This document shows, in pieces, positions 14,247 to 22,980 of a stretch of DNA of 64,000 bases. The stretch lies in contig NZ_AWFD01000001.1 of assembly GCF_000682735.1 (NCBI RefSeq), positions 496,001-560,000 of the forward strand, read 5' to 3'. A program made the position numbers and the translations under genes. The DNA comes from Hyphomonas sp. CY54-11-8. GTDB taxonomy: Bacteria > Pseudomonadota > Alphaproteobacteria > Caulobacterales > Hyphomonadaceae. Each line of letters starts with the position of its first letter. Position 1 is the stretch's first letter. Below the pieces are notes generated by a model. The model made no database searches and had not been told where the DNA came from. It saw nothing but the letters and a program-made list of their open reading frames with translations.

Positions 14247-15083
14247 ATGACCAAGATTACTGCTGCCTGTGTCCAGATGCGTTCTGGTGTGGAAGTTGCC
14301 CCGAACATTGCGGCGGCGTCCGCGCTCATCCGTGAAGCGGCCGGGAACGGCGCGAAATTCATCGCGACCCCGGAGATGACGAACCTGCTCGACATCCGCC
14401 CCGGCATGGCGCGACCGAAGATTGTGGAACAGGACGATATTCCCCTGCATGCCTTCCAGGCGCTGGCTGTTGAGCTCGGCGTGACCCTTCTGATCGGCTC
14501 GCTTGCGGTGACGCTGGAGAGCGAAGAGCGCTTCGCCAACCGCTCCTTCCTGATCGGGCCGGATGGCGGCGTGATTGCCCGCTACGACAAGATCCACATG
14601 TTCGATGTGGAGGTCGGCGACGGGCAGAACTATCGCGAGAGTCGGGCTTACCGACCGGGCGAGACGGCTGTGCTGGCCAAGGCGCCGTTCGGCGAGGTCG
14701 GCATGACGATCTGCTACGACCTTCGCTTCCCGCATCTTTACCGGAAGCTCGCGCAGGCGGGGGCGGACATCCTGACCATCCCGGCGGCCTTCACCCGCGT
14801 GACGGGCGAGGCGCATTGGCACGTGCTGGTCCGGGCGCGGGCGATCGAGACGGGCTGTTTCGTCGTTTCCCCGGCGCAGGGTGGCAAGCATGAGGACGGG
14901 CGCGAAACCTTCGGCCATTCCCTGATCGTCTCACCCTGGGGCGAGGTGATCGCAGAGGCCAAAGGCGCCGAGCCCGGTATCGTGCTGGCGGAGCTGGACC
15001 TTGATGAGGTGGCGAAGGCCCGCGCGCGCATTCCGTCGCTCGGGAACGACCGGGAAATAGACGTTACACGGATGGGCGGTTAA
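14247..15083 (+). CDS. Carbon-nitrogen hydrolase (Nit1/Nit2-type)
   Basis: A 278-residue nitrilase-superfamily enzyme with the catalytic triad Glu43 (TPEMTN), Lys115 (YDKIHMFDV) and Cys156 (ICYDLRFP). The length and motifs match the Nit1/Nit2 branch, which removes amide groups from deaminated glutathione or omega-amides such as alpha-ketoglutaramate. AGGA precedes the ATG. Its 3' end overlaps by 4 bases a possible small gene on the other strand. Confidence 0.88.
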   Translation: MTKITAACVQMRSGVEVAPNIAAASALIREAAGNGAKFIATPEMTNLLDIRPGMARPKIVEQDDIPLHAFQALAVELGVTLLIGSLAVTLESEERFANRSFLIGPDGGVIARYDKIHMFDVEVGDGQNYRESRAYRPGETAVLAKAPFGEVGMTICYDLRFPHLYRKLAQAGADILTIPAAFTRVTGEAHWHVLVRARAIETGCFVVSPAQGGKHEDGRETFGHSLIVSPWGEVIAEAKGAEPGIVLAELDLDEVAKARARIPSLGNDREIDVTRMGG

Positions 15084-15163
15084 ATGGTCGCGGCACCCGG
15101 CGCGAGCAGGCACACTGCCAGAAGGCAGAGTACAAGACATCCGAGTGCGATACGCCCAGCCAT
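15080..15163 (-). CDS. Possible 27-residue hydrophobic peptide
   Basis: From ATG 15163, preceded by GGAGG at a 7-base spacing, a 27-codon frame encodes a Cys- and Leu-rich hydrophobic segment (AGRIALGCLVLCLLAVCLLA) ending PGAATI. It could be a single-span membrane peptide or a very short lipoprotein-like product with three Cys. The stop overlaps the end of the nitrilase gene convergently. Good ribosome site and composition support it; there is no homology evidence. Confidence 0.38.
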   Translation of the reverse strand: MAGRIALGCLVLCLLAVCLLAPGAATI

Positions 15164-15241
15164 GCGCATTCCTCCGAGCCCTTAGACTGGCACGAAGTGA
15201 GGAAGATCCGGTGAAAGAGTTCTGGGAAATTTAAAGGAATT

Positions 15242-16381
15242 CTACCTGCCGAGGCGGCGGCGGAATTCTTCGTAGCCGAAATGCGAGACCTGTTCGACGC
15301 GGCCGTCTTCCCAGCGGATGGCGAGATTGGCGAGCGGCGTGCCGTTGAATGTGTTTGTCTTCACGAAGCTGTAGTGCATCTGGTCTGTGAAGACGATCTG
15401 GTCGCCCGGCTGCAATGGTTTGTGGAAGGAGTAATCCCCGATCACGTCACCCGTCATGCAGGTCTTGCCGCCGAGGCGGTAAGTGTGCGGTTTCTCGCCC
15501 GGCTGGCCTGCGCCGACAATGTCCGGCCGGTAGGGGACTTCCAGAACGTCCGGCATGTGCGTGGAGGCGGAGGCATCCAGAATGGCGAGATCCATCTCGT
15601 TCCAGTGCAGGGCGAGCACCGTCGAATAAAGTTCGCCCGTGTTGACGACGAGGCCAGCGCCCGGCTCGAGGATGACGTCGACGCCGAAGCGCGCCTTGAA
15701 GGCCTTGATCGCCTCGATGAGGACGTCGACATCATAACCCGGCTTGTTCATGAAGTGCCCGCCGCCGAAATTCACGGCAGAGACTTGCTCGATATATTGT
15801 CCGAACTTGTCGGCCACATGCTGGATCAGTCCGGCGGAGCCGCCGTGCAGACTCTCGCACAGGGCGTGGACATGGAAGATGTCGACGCCGGACCAGTCGA
15901 CATCGGCCAGCTTTACCGGGACTTCGCCAAACCGGCTGCCCGGTGCGCAGGGATCGTAGAGATCGCCGCCGAGGGTCGCGTTGGAATAGCCGGGGTTTAC
16001 GCGCAGGCCGACATGGGCGCCTGCATCGCGGGCGATGTCGCCAAAGCGCGCAAGCTGTTCGGCCGAGTTGAAATAGATGTGCTCCGCAATTTTCGTCAGG
16101 CGGCGGACTTCATCTTCCGTATAGGCCGGGGAGTAGACATGCACTTCCTTGCCGAAGCTCTCATGCCCCATGATGGCTTCATGCTCGCCGCTGGCCGTGG
16201 TGCCGTCGAGATAGTCGGTCATCACCGGGAAAGCCGCCGGCATGGCGAAGGCCTTGGTGGCCAGCAGCACCTTGCAGCCAGCCTCCTCCCGCACGCGCTT
16301 TGCCGTCTCCAGATTCTTCCGGAGGCGGGCAATGTCGAGGACGAAAATGGGAGTTGGAATGTCCGACGGCAAGGTGGTCAA
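15242..16381 (-). CDS. nspC: Carboxy(nor)spermidine decarboxylase
   Basis: A fold-III PLP decarboxylase of about 379 residues, related to diaminopimelate decarboxylase. The PLP lysine is in LLATKAFAMP (Lys43). The C-terminal catalytic segments are recognisable (HALCESLHGG, LEPGAGLVV, GKTCMTGDVIGDY). It removes CO2 from carboxynorspermidine or carboxyspermidine to give norspermidine or spermidine. The upstream gene, 1 base away, makes its substrate. The best start is TTG 16381, just after the upstream stop with GGTGGAG in front; no ATG is in a suitable place. Confidence 0.88.
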   Translation of the reverse strand: MTTLPSDIPTPIFVLDIARLRKNLETAKRVREEAGCKVLLATKAFAMPAAFPVMTDYLDGTTASGEHEAIMGHESFGKEVHVYSPAYTEDEVRRLTKIAEHIYFNSAEQLARFGDIARDAGAHVGLRVNPGYSNATLGGDLYDPCAPGSRFGEVPVKLADVDWSGVDIFHVHALCESLHGGSAGLIQHVADKFGQYIEQVSAVNFGGGHFMNKPGYDVDVLIEAIKAFKARFGVDVILEPGAGLVVNTGELYSTVLALHWNEMDLAILDASASTHMPDVLEVPYRPDIVGAGQPGEKPHTYRLGGKTCMTGDVIGDYSFHKPLQPGDQIVFTDQMHYSFVKTNTFNGTPLANLAIRWEDGRVEQVSHFGYEEFRRRLGR

Positions 16382-16382
16382 A

Positions 16383-17597
16383 TCAGGTCTCCACCGCAAA
16401 CAGCTCTTCCTGGTCGCCCGGCTTCACATCGATGACGTGCCAGGGCAGGCCGCGCTTGGCGACGTCTTCGAGGAAGGGTTTCGCCGGGAATTGCTCCACA
16501 TTGAACACGCCCTTGCCGGCCCATTCCCCGCGGAAGAACATGGCCGCGCCGGACACAGGCGGCACGCCCGTCGTGTAGGAGACGGCCTGGGCGGAGACTT
16601 CCTTGTTCGTCTCGGCATGGTCCGAGACGTTGTAGATCATCTTGGTCAGCGGCTTGCCATCCTTCTTGCCACGGAAGATCACGCCAATGCTGGTCTTGCC
16701 GGTATAGTTCTCGGCGAGGGAGGACGGCGGCGGCAGCAAGTCCTTCAGGAACTCCATCGGAATGATGTCCATACCCTTGTGCTTGATCGGTTCGAGGCCG
16801 ATCAGGCCAATGCTTTTGAATACCTGAAGGTGCTTGATATATTCCGCGCCGAACGTCATCCAGAAGCGGATCTGCTTCAGGCCCTTGATGTTCTTCACAA
16901 GGCTTTCCTCTTCCTCGTGATAGATGAGGTAGGAATCCTTCGGACCGACTTCCGGATAGTCGATGTCGCAATTGATGGAGAGGGCGGGAATCTCGATCCA
17001 CTCGCCATTCTTCCAGTATTTTCCGTCCTGCGTGACTTCGCGCAGGTTGATCTCCGGATTGAAGTTCGTGGCGAAGGTCTTGCCATGGTCGCCGGCATTG
17101 CAATCCACAATGTCGATATATTCGATCACGTCGAACAGGTGCTCCTGCGCATAGGCGCAGTAGACGTTGGTCACGCCGGGGTCGAAGCCGCAGCCGAGAA
17201 TGGCGGTGATGCCCTTCTCCTTGAAGCGGTCGTGATAGGCCCACTGCCAATGATATTCGAACTTGGCCACATCGCGCGGCTCATAGTTCGCCGTGTCCAT
17301 ATAGTTGCAGCCGGTCTCGAGGCAGGCGTCCATGATCGGCAGGTCCTGATAGGGCAGGGCCATGTTGATCAGCAGGTCCGGTTTCACCTTTTCGATCAGG
17401 GCGACGACTTCCGGCACATTGTCAGCATCGACTTGCGCGATCTCGATCGGCGTCTTGCAGAGCGTCGCCACCTTCTCGCAACTTTCGAGGCGGCGCGAGG
17501 CGAGCGTGATGTGCTTGAACGTGTCGCGGTCCATCGCGCATTTCTGGGCGACGACCGAACCGGCAGCGCCGGCACCGATGATGAGAACGCGGTCCAT
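16383..17597 (-). CDS. Carboxy(nor)spermidine dehydrogenase (saccharopine dehydrogenase family)
   Basis: A 404-residue oxidoreductase starting MDRVLIIGAGAAGSVV, a Rossmann dinucleotide loop. It has the saccharopine-dehydrogenase-like segments LINMALPYQDLPIMDACL and GCGFDPGVTNVYCAYA. In polyamine synthesis this enzyme condenses aspartate semialdehyde with putrescine (or diaminopropane) and reduces the imine with NADPH to the carboxylated polyamine. It forms an operon with the decarboxylase downstream, giving the S-adenosylmethionine-independent route found in many alphaproteobacteria. Spermidine is the likely product. Confidence 0.88.
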   Translation of the reverse strand: MDRVLIIGAGAAGSVVAQKCAMDRDTFKHITLASRRLESCEKVATLCKTPIEIAQVDADNVPEVVALIEKVKPDLLINMALPYQDLPIMDACLETGCNYMDTANYEPRDVAKFEYHWQWAYHDRFKEKGITAILGCGFDPGVTNVYCAYAQEHLFDVIEYIDIVDCNAGDHGKTFATNFNPEINLREVTQDGKYWKNGEWIEIPALSINCDIDYPEVGPKDSYLIYHEEEESLVKNIKGLKQIRFWMTFGAEYIKHLQVFKSIGLIGLEPIKHKGMDIIPMEFLKDLLPPPSSLAENYTGKTSIGVIFRGKKDGKPLTKMIYNVSDHAETNKEVSAQAVSYTTGVPPVSGAAMFFRGEWAGKGVFNVEQFPAKPFLEDVAKRGLPWHVIDVKPGDQEELFAVET

Positions 17598-17760
17598 GAT
17601 GGGAGGGCCTCCAAAACTCTGCGGGGTTCCTGAATTGACCCGTCACATAGGGCAAACCGGGGGGCTTCGCCAGTGGAGACATGAAGGGGTGGCGCAGCGC
17701 AGGCAGATCGCTTTAGGGGGAAGAAACAAGGCTCCGCCCGCGCTGCGGCCGTGAGAAGGC

Positions 17761-17952
17761 TCAGGCAGCCTGCCGGTAGGTCGACAGGCGGGAGAGCTCC
17801 TCGTTTAACCAGTCATAATGGCGGGCCAGCCGCTCAACCTGCTGTAGATCGGCGTCGGGCCGGCTGGACAGCTCGGCCTGCCAGGCTTCGATCACACGCA
17901 GCTGCGTCTGCAGCCAGCACAGCATGGCGGAGTCATCGACTGGAACACACAT
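17761..17952 (-). CDS. Small 63-residue protein, possibly iron-regulated
   Basis: A short Cys-containing start (MCVPVDDSAMLCW) is followed by two amphipathic helices (QTQLRVIEAWQAELSS and LQQVERLARHYDWLNEELSRL), suggesting a helical hairpin or coiled-coil protein. AAGGA precedes ATG 17952. A start at 18000 is also in frame with an AGAAGG site, but that extension would run across a Fur-like box. I do not recognise the family. Two Fur-like palindromes upstream hint at control by iron. Confidence 0.55.
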   Translation of the reverse strand: MCVPVDDSAMLCWLQTQLRVIEAWQAELSSRPDADLQQVERLARHYDWLNEELSRLSTYRQAA

Positions 17953-17970
17953 GACACAATTCCTTGCAAC

Positions 17971-18029
17971 TGCGAAGCATTCGCAGAAATGAATATGCAT
18001 AAGCCACCCTTCTTTGCAAGTCATTCTCA
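17971..18029 (-). promoter_or_regulatory. Two Fur-like boxes upstream of the 63-residue protein gene
   Basis: TGCGAAGCATTCGCA (17971-17985) is a perfect 6-3-6 palindrome. TGCAAGTCATTCTCA (18015-18029) matches the same 7-1-7 layout with an ATTCTCA half-site. Both resemble Fur/Irr-type boxes (TGAnAAT-N-ATTnTCA). They lie 19 and 63 bases upstream of ATG 17952. The assignment is by similarity to the general consensus only. Confidence 0.4.
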
Positions 18030-18153
18030 AAAATGTCATAGATGGCGGATGCGATGACCTGCCTTGGGAGGGGGAACGAATGCCGGTCCTGAGGGTTGTA
18101 CGCTTAACAGTCCGGCCTGTTCCCGGTGCCGGAAAACCATGAGGAGACACCAG

Positions 18154-18408
18154 ATGACCCTTGAAGGGCTTATCATTTTTCTGCTGGTCGGCGGCGTGGC
18201 TGGCTGGCTGGCCGGGCTGATCGTGCGCGGTGGCGGCTTTGGCATCGTGGGCAATATTGCCGTAGGCATCGTCGGCGCGTTCATTGCCGGGTTCCTTTTC
18301 CCGGTTATCGGCATCAGCCTCGCCGGCGGCATTGTCGGGTCCATCGTGCATGCCACGATCGGCGCAGTGGTCCTGCTCCTGATTGTGCGTGTGCTGAAGC
18401 GCGCCTGA
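18154..18408 (+). CDS. GlsB/YeaQ/YmgE family small membrane protein
   Basis: An 84-residue protein of three hydrophobic, Gly-rich helices (GLIIFLLVGGVAGWLAGLIV, then GFGIVGNIAVGIVGAFIAGF, then a C-terminal helix ending in RVLKRA). This is the layout of the transglycosylase-associated/GlsB family, inner-membrane proteins often induced by stress and of unknown activity. GAGGAG lies 8 bases before the ATG. A strong hairpin follows 47 bases after the stop. Confidence 0.85.
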   Translation: MTLEGLIIFLLVGGVAGWLAGLIVRGGGFGIVGNIAVGIVGAFIAGFLFPVIGISLAGGIVGSIVHATIGAVVLLLIVRVLKRA

Positions 18409-18455
18409 TCTGCTCCGACAGGTGTAAACCAGCAATTCCTGCAACAGACTGGTAC

Positions 18456-18483
18456 CGCGGGCCATAATGCGCTATGGCCCGCG
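18456..18483 (+). terminator. Hairpin terminator after the GlsB-like gene
   Basis: CGCGGGCCATA (18456-18466) and TATGGCCCGCG (18473-18483) form an 11-base perfect stem with a 6-base loop, followed by the pyrimidine-rich CTTCCTTTTCC. It ends the GlsB-like transcript before argF. Confidence 0.7.
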
Positions 18484-18519
18484 CTTCCTTTTCCAGGCCC
18501 TTTAACGGGGAGACTCTCC

Positions 18520-19446
18520 ATGGCAGGCCGTCACTTCATCGATCTCTGGCATCTCGACCATGTCGAACTGCGCGAAATTCTCGACATGGCCCACGCCATG
18601 AAGAAAGCGCGCGCCGGCTGGCCGAAGGGCCGCGTCGATGACGGCGCCCCGCTGGAAGGCCATACGCTGGCGATGATCTTCGAGAAATCCTCGACCCGGA
18701 CGCGCTATTCCTTCGACATGGCGATGCGCCAGCTGGGCGGCTCGTCGATCACCACATCGTCCGGTGACATGCAACTCGGCCGGGGCGAGACGATCGAGGA
18801 TACGGCCCGCGTGATCTCCCGCTATGTCGACGCGGTGATGATCCGGGCCAATGACCATTCAGATGTCGAGGCATTTGCAGAGTTTTCCTCCGTCCCCGTC
18901 ATCAACGGCCTGACCGACCGCTCGCACCCCTGCCAGATCATGGCGGACCTGCAGACGCTGGAAGAGAAGGGGCTGGAGCTGCGCGGCGCGCGCCTCGCCT
19001 GGGTCGGCGACGGCAACAATGTCTGCGCGAGCTTCATTCATGCGGCGGCGAAGTTCGGCTTCTCGCTGGCCGTCGGCACGCCCGCCCGGTTTGCGCCGGA
19101 CGATGAGGATCTCGACATTGCCCGCGAATTGCAGGGCAAGATCGATCTTTATGAAACAGCCGAAGAAGCCGTTGCAGGGGCAGACGTCGTCATCGCCGAC
19201 ACGTTCGTCTCGATGGGTGACAAGGATGCCGAGCGCCGCCTCGAAATCCTGGAGCCTTATGCCGTCACCGAAGACCTGATGGATCTGGCGAACAAGGGCG
19301 CATACTTTCTGCACTGCCTGCCGGCGCACCGGGGCGAGGAAGTTGATGCCGAAGTGATCGACGGCCCGCAAAGCCTTGTCTTCGACGAAGCGGAAAACCG
19401 CCTGCACGCCCAGAAGGCCGTGCTTCGCTGGTGCCTCGAAAAATAA
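18520..19446 (+). CDS. argF: Ornithine carbamoyltransferase
   Basis: A 308-residue transcarbamylase converting ornithine and carbamoyl phosphate to citrulline. The diagnostic motifs are all present: SSTRTR (57-62) for carbamoyl phosphate, HPCQ (136-139), and HCLPAHRG (265-272) with the ornithine-binding Cys. GGGGAGA precedes the ATG. It stands alone here; argD is 7 kb upstream on the same strand. It meets the MFS gene convergently with only 3 bases between the stops and no visible terminator. Confidence 0.96.
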   Translation: MAGRHFIDLWHLDHVELREILDMAHAMKKARAGWPKGRVDDGAPLEGHTLAMIFEKSSTRTRYSFDMAMRQLGGSSITTSSGDMQLGRGETIEDTARVISRYVDAVMIRANDHSDVEAFAEFSSVPVINGLTDRSHPCQIMADLQTLEEKGLELRGARLAWVGDGNNVCASFIHAAAKFGFSLAVGTPARFAPDDEDLDIARELQGKIDLYETAEEAVAGADVVIADTFVSMGDKDAERRLEILEPYAVTEDLMDLANKGAYFLHCLPAHRGEEVDAEVIDGPQSLVFDEAENRLHAQKAVLRWCLEK

Positions 19447-19449
19447 GCC

Positions 19450-20757
19450 TCAGCCGGACTGGACCTCTTCCAGCCCCAGCGCAGATACGGCCGCGAGCGC
19501 GCTCATGACGCCGAGAATGGCGATGACGGTCGCCAATCCGGCATAACTCGCCACAAGGCTGAAGCCCCCGCCGAGGATCAGCACCATGCCGATGATTGTG
19601 TTGGAGAGTGCAGTATAGGCCGCGCGCGTTTCCGCCGTTGCCATGTCGACAAGATGGGTGGAGCGTCCAAGCCGCACGCCCTGATAAGCAATCATCAGGA
19701 TAAAGATCATCACCGGCAGTCCAGCATTCGCGGCAAGCAGGCCAGCAACATTCAGGCCCAGCGTGCCGAACAGGGCAAGCGCCCCGGCAAGACCCGTCAG
19801 AATCAGGACTTTGCGGCTCGACCGGTCGGCCAGGCGGCCCCAGACATAGGAGCTGAGCAGGCCTGCGCCTGCCGAGGCGACGACCAGAAGGCCAAGGCCG
19901 CCGAACATGTTGGGCGCCGACTGCGCCTGCGTCCCCAGCGCCACCATGAAGGGTGGGGCCAGCGCGGTGGACGTGAGTAGGGCCCGCACAAGGATGAACC
20001 GGCGCAGCTGGGCATCGCGGGCCAGCAGGCCGAGATCTTCCGCAAGGCGCCGGGCCGGGCCGGAGCCCGTTTCCTGCTCGCTTGCCTCTTCGGCGATGCT
20101 GGCAAACACCACGGCGCCTGCGATCCAGAGGACGCCAGCCAGAACGAGACCGCCGGTCACCAGCGCCAGCCGGTCTTCCCCCGCAAAGGCCAGCAGGACG
20201 CCATAGGCCAGCACCGCGCCCGCGCCGATCGTCCCCGCCGTGCCGGTCGCAGTGCCGCGCCGGGATTTCGCAATCGTCTTGCCGAGCACGTCCTTGTAGG
20301 TGACCGAACAGACCGACCGGGCGAGCGCCAGCATGGCCAGTGCGCCGAGGATGACCCAGCCCGCCACCGCACCGGTCAGCAGCAGGGCCGCCAGTCCCAT
20401 GGCGATGGCGGCCATGCCTTCCACCAGCGCGCCGCCTGCCCAGGCCCATTTCCGGCGCTTCAATTGGCGCAGCGCCCCGGCGGTGAACATTTGCGGGAAG
20501 AGCGCGCCAGCTTCGCGGATCGGCACCAGAAGACCCAGCAGGCCGGCCGGCGCGCCCAGCGCGGTCAGCATCCAGCTCAGTACGAGTTTCGGATCGATCA
20601 GGCCATCGGCGATCTTGCTGGCCGACAGGCTGGTGACGTGCCGGAAGAAATTGTCCGGCTCGTGTTCGCGGGCGGTATCGGAAATATCCAGATTGCCAGG
20701 CGTTTCGCTCGTTGAGGTCAACAGGCGGAAAACCGCTCTCTTCTTGTCTTGCGCCAT
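19450..20757 (-). CDS. Major facilitator superfamily transporter
   Basis: A protein of about 435 residues with around 12 hydrophobic segments. A conserved loop (VWGRLADRSSRKVLILTG) matches MFS motif A in its second half. The first 60 residues are hydrophilic, unusual for the family, and two further in-frame ATGs (20799, 20850) lie upstream, so the start is uncertain; ATG 20757 (MAQDKKRAVF) is preferred. Substrate unknown. It is divergent from the radical SAM gene. Confidence 0.75.
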   Translation of the reverse strand: MAQDKKRAVFRLLTSTSETPGNLDISDTAREHEPDNFFRHVTSLSASKIADGLIDPKLVLSWMLTALGAPAGLLGLLVPIREAGALFPQMFTAGALRQLKRRKWAWAGGALVEGMAAIAMGLAALLLTGAVAGWVILGALAMLALARSVCSVTYKDVLGKTIAKSRRGTATGTAGTIGAGAVLAYGVLLAFAGEDRLALVTGGLVLAGVLWIAGAVVFASIAEEASEQETGSGPARRLAEDLGLLARDAQLRRFILVRALLTSTALAPPFMVALGTQAQSAPNMFGGLGLLVVASAGAGLLSSYVWGRLADRSSRKVLILTGLAGALALFGTLGLNVAGLLAANAGLPVMIFILMIAYQGVRLGRSTHLVDMATAETRAAYTALSNTIIGMVLILGGGFSLVASYAGLATVIAILGVMSALAAVSALGLEEVQSG

Positions 20758-20922
20758 CGCCCGGATTGCCCTCAGCCGTTCGGACCCCGAAAGGATCATG
20801 TTTCGTGCATAAAAGGCAATTGCAAAGGCCCGCCGACAGTTCCGCCACACGCGCCGATCAAACCTTTGTCAGATCGGTATTTTCCCGCTGGAATGCATCG
20901 CGCACACGGGTAGGGTGCGGAC

Positions 20923-21873
20923 ATGCCAGACACACTTTTTCCCGCGCAGAAATTCTCTCATCCGGACATCACGGCGAAGGGCGAGACCCGTGCCACCGTG
21001 GCGTGGGCGGGACTGAAAACACTGTGGTTCAACACCGGAACGCTCTGCAATATCGAGTGCCGGAACTGCTACATTCTCTCGTCCCCGAAGAATGACCGGC
21101 TGGTCTACCTGACGCTCGCCGATGTCATGCCCTACCTGGATGAGGTCGACCGGATGACCTCAGGCGAGGTGGAGATCGGCATCACGGGCGGCGAGCCCTT
21201 CATGTGCCCGGACATCCTGCCGATCATGGAGGCCATCCTGTTCCGCGGGCACAGCCTGCTGTTCCTGACCAATGCGATGCGCCCGATGATGCGGCCCCGC
21301 ATCCAGGAAGGCCTCCGGCGCCTGCGCAAGAACGGCCTGGCGGACAAGCTGATCCTCCGGGTTTCCCTCGACAGTCATGACCAGGCCCTGCACGAAGCCG
21401 AACGCGGGGAAGGGGCCTTTGACGAGGCCTGCACCGGCCTGCGCTGGCTGGCGGAGGAGGGCTTTCAGGTCGCCATTGCCGGACGCCAGTCCCTGCACGA
21501 AGACGAGACCGAGGCCCGCGCCGGCTATGGCGCGCTGGCTGCCTCGCTCGGCCTGTCGCTGGACCCGGCCGATCCGAAACAGCTGGTCCTGTTCCCGGAG
21601 ATGATCCCGCAGGATGATCCGCCGGAAATCACCACGGCTTGCTGGGGGATTCTCAACAAGTCACCCGACAGCATCATGTGCGCAGACCAGCGCATGGTGA
21701 TCCGCCGCAAGGGCGCGGGACGGGCGAGCGTGACGGCCTGCACGCTTCTTGTGGACGATCCGGCGTTTGAGCTGGGGCACACGCTGAAGCAGGCGACCGC
21801 CGAGCCGGTGAAGCTGAACCACCCCTGGTGCGCCAGTTTCTGCGTCCTTGGCGGCGGCAGCTGCTCGGCCTGA
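20923..21873 (+). CDS. Radical SAM protein with extra C-terminal cysteines
   Basis: A 316-residue protein. CNIECRNC (Cys42, Cys46, Cys49) binds the [4Fe-4S] cluster that cleaves S-adenosylmethionine. GITGGEPF (the GGE motif) and LRVSLDS strands follow as in the partial TIM barrel. The C-terminal third adds cysteines in ACWGIL, IMCADQ, TACTLL and finally CASFC and GGSC (303, 307, 314), suggesting an auxiliary cluster or substrate-binding site like SPASM domains, though the spacing is not canonical. No precursor peptide is seen beside it. The substrate is unknown. Confidence 0.85.
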   Translation: MPDTLFPAQKFSHPDITAKGETRATVAWAGLKTLWFNTGTLCNIECRNCYILSSPKNDRLVYLTLADVMPYLDEVDRMTSGEVEIGITGGEPFMCPDILPIMEAILFRGHSLLFLTNAMRPMMRPRIQEGLRRLRKNGLADKLILRVSLDSHDQALHEAERGEGAFDEACTGLRWLAEEGFQVAIAGRQSLHEDETEARAGYGALAASLGLSLDPADPKQLVLFPEMIPQDDPPEITTACWGILNKSPDSIMCADQRMVIRRKGAGRASVTACTLLVDDPAFELGHTLKQATAEPVKLNHPWCASFCVLGGGSCSA

Positions 21874-21959
21874 TTCACGAGGCCGCGCGCGATCGCAGAG
21901 CCTGCTCTTGATGCAAGGGGGGTGGACTGCCACATGGGGGCGCTACAAGGACTCCCGCC

Positions 21960-22883
21960 ATGTCTATTACCTCCAGCGATTTCGTCGCAAATTTCCAGAT
22001 CGAGAACCGACCCGTACGCGGCCGGGCCGTGCGCATGGGCCCGGCGAGCATTTCGCCGATCCTTCACCGGCATGACTATCCCGACAATCTCGCCCGCATC
22101 CTGGGCGAGGCGGTTACGCTTGCGGCGCTGGTCGGGTCGTCCCTCAAGTTCGAGGGGCGCCTTCTGGTGCAAGCCGAGGGCGACGGACCGGTGAAGATGC
22201 TGGTCGGCGAATACCGCTCCGATGGGGGTGTGCGCGGCTATGCACGCTTCGATGCCGACGCCTGGGCGCATCTCGACAAGCTGAACAAGGGCGCAGCCCC
22301 GCACATGCCCCAGCTATTCGGCCCTGCCGGTCGGCTTGGCCTGATCATCATTCAGGACAATCCGGCGATCCAGCCTTATCAGGGCATCGTCCCGCTCGTG
22401 AAAGGGACGCTGGCGGAATGCGCGGAGGATTACTTCGACCAGTCCGAACAGGTCCCGACACGCATCCGCCTGTCGCTGGCAGAGTTTGAGCGGCCGGGCG
22501 ATCCGGCGCTCTGGGTGTCCGGCGGCATGATGATCCAGCGGATCGCCGGGGATGAAGCCCGAGGCGACACGGAAGAGGCGTGGGACGAGGCGCAGGCCCT
22601 GTTCGCCACGATCACCGATGCCGAACTTGCCGATCCGGACCTGCCGATGGAACAGCTGCTTTTCCGCCTGTTCCATGAGCAGGGAGTGCGGATGGAGCCG
22701 CCACAGGTGCTGGACGACCGCTGTACCTGCAATGAGGAGCGCCTCATTGCGACGCTGCAGAACATGCCCGACGATGGCCTGCGGGATCTCGTCGAAGACG
22801 ACGGCAATCTGTCCATCGACTGCCAGTTCTGCGGCCGGCACTACACTGTGCCGATCGAAAAGGTGACCGGCGCGTCGAACTAG
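21960..22883 (+). CDS. hslO: Redox-regulated chaperone Hsp33
   Basis: A 307-residue holdase. The N-terminal domain has the HslO pattern (FQIENRPVRGRAVRMG) and the C-terminal redox switch is intact: CTC (Cys255, Cys257) and CQFC (Cys288, Cys291), which bind zinc when reduced and form disulfides under oxidative and heat stress, activating the chaperone. AAGGA precedes the ATG. The gene ends in a perfect 38-base palindromic terminator. Confidence 0.94.
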   Translation: MSITSSDFVANFQIENRPVRGRAVRMGPASISPILHRHDYPDNLARILGEAVTLAALVGSSLKFEGRLLVQAEGDGPVKMLVGEYRSDGGVRGYARFDADAWAHLDKLNKGAAPHMPQLFGPAGRLGLIIIQDNPAIQPYQGIVPLVKGTLAECAEDYFDQSEQVPTRIRLSLAEFERPGDPALWVSGGMMIQRIAGDEARGDTEEAWDEAQALFATITDAELADPDLPMEQLLFRLFHEQGVRMEPPQVLDDRCTCNEERLIATLQNMPDDGLRDLVEDDGNLSIDCQFCGRHYTVPIEKVTGASN

Positions 22884-22890
22884 AATAGCC

Positions 22891-22928
22891 GCCCCATCTC
22901 CCGCCGCAATTGCGGCGGGAGATGGGGC
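22891..22928. terminator. 38-base perfect palindrome after hslO
   Basis: Positions 22891-22928 read identically on both strands: a 17-base stem (GCCCCATCTCCCGCCGC) around AATT. It begins 8 bases after the hslO stop. It has no T-run but would make a very stable RNA hairpin, probably the end of the hslO transcript. Confidence 0.7.
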
Positions 22929-22980
22929 CCTGCCTACATTCCGCATTGCCTCGGCGCCCGCTCGCTGGCACACCGCGCGG

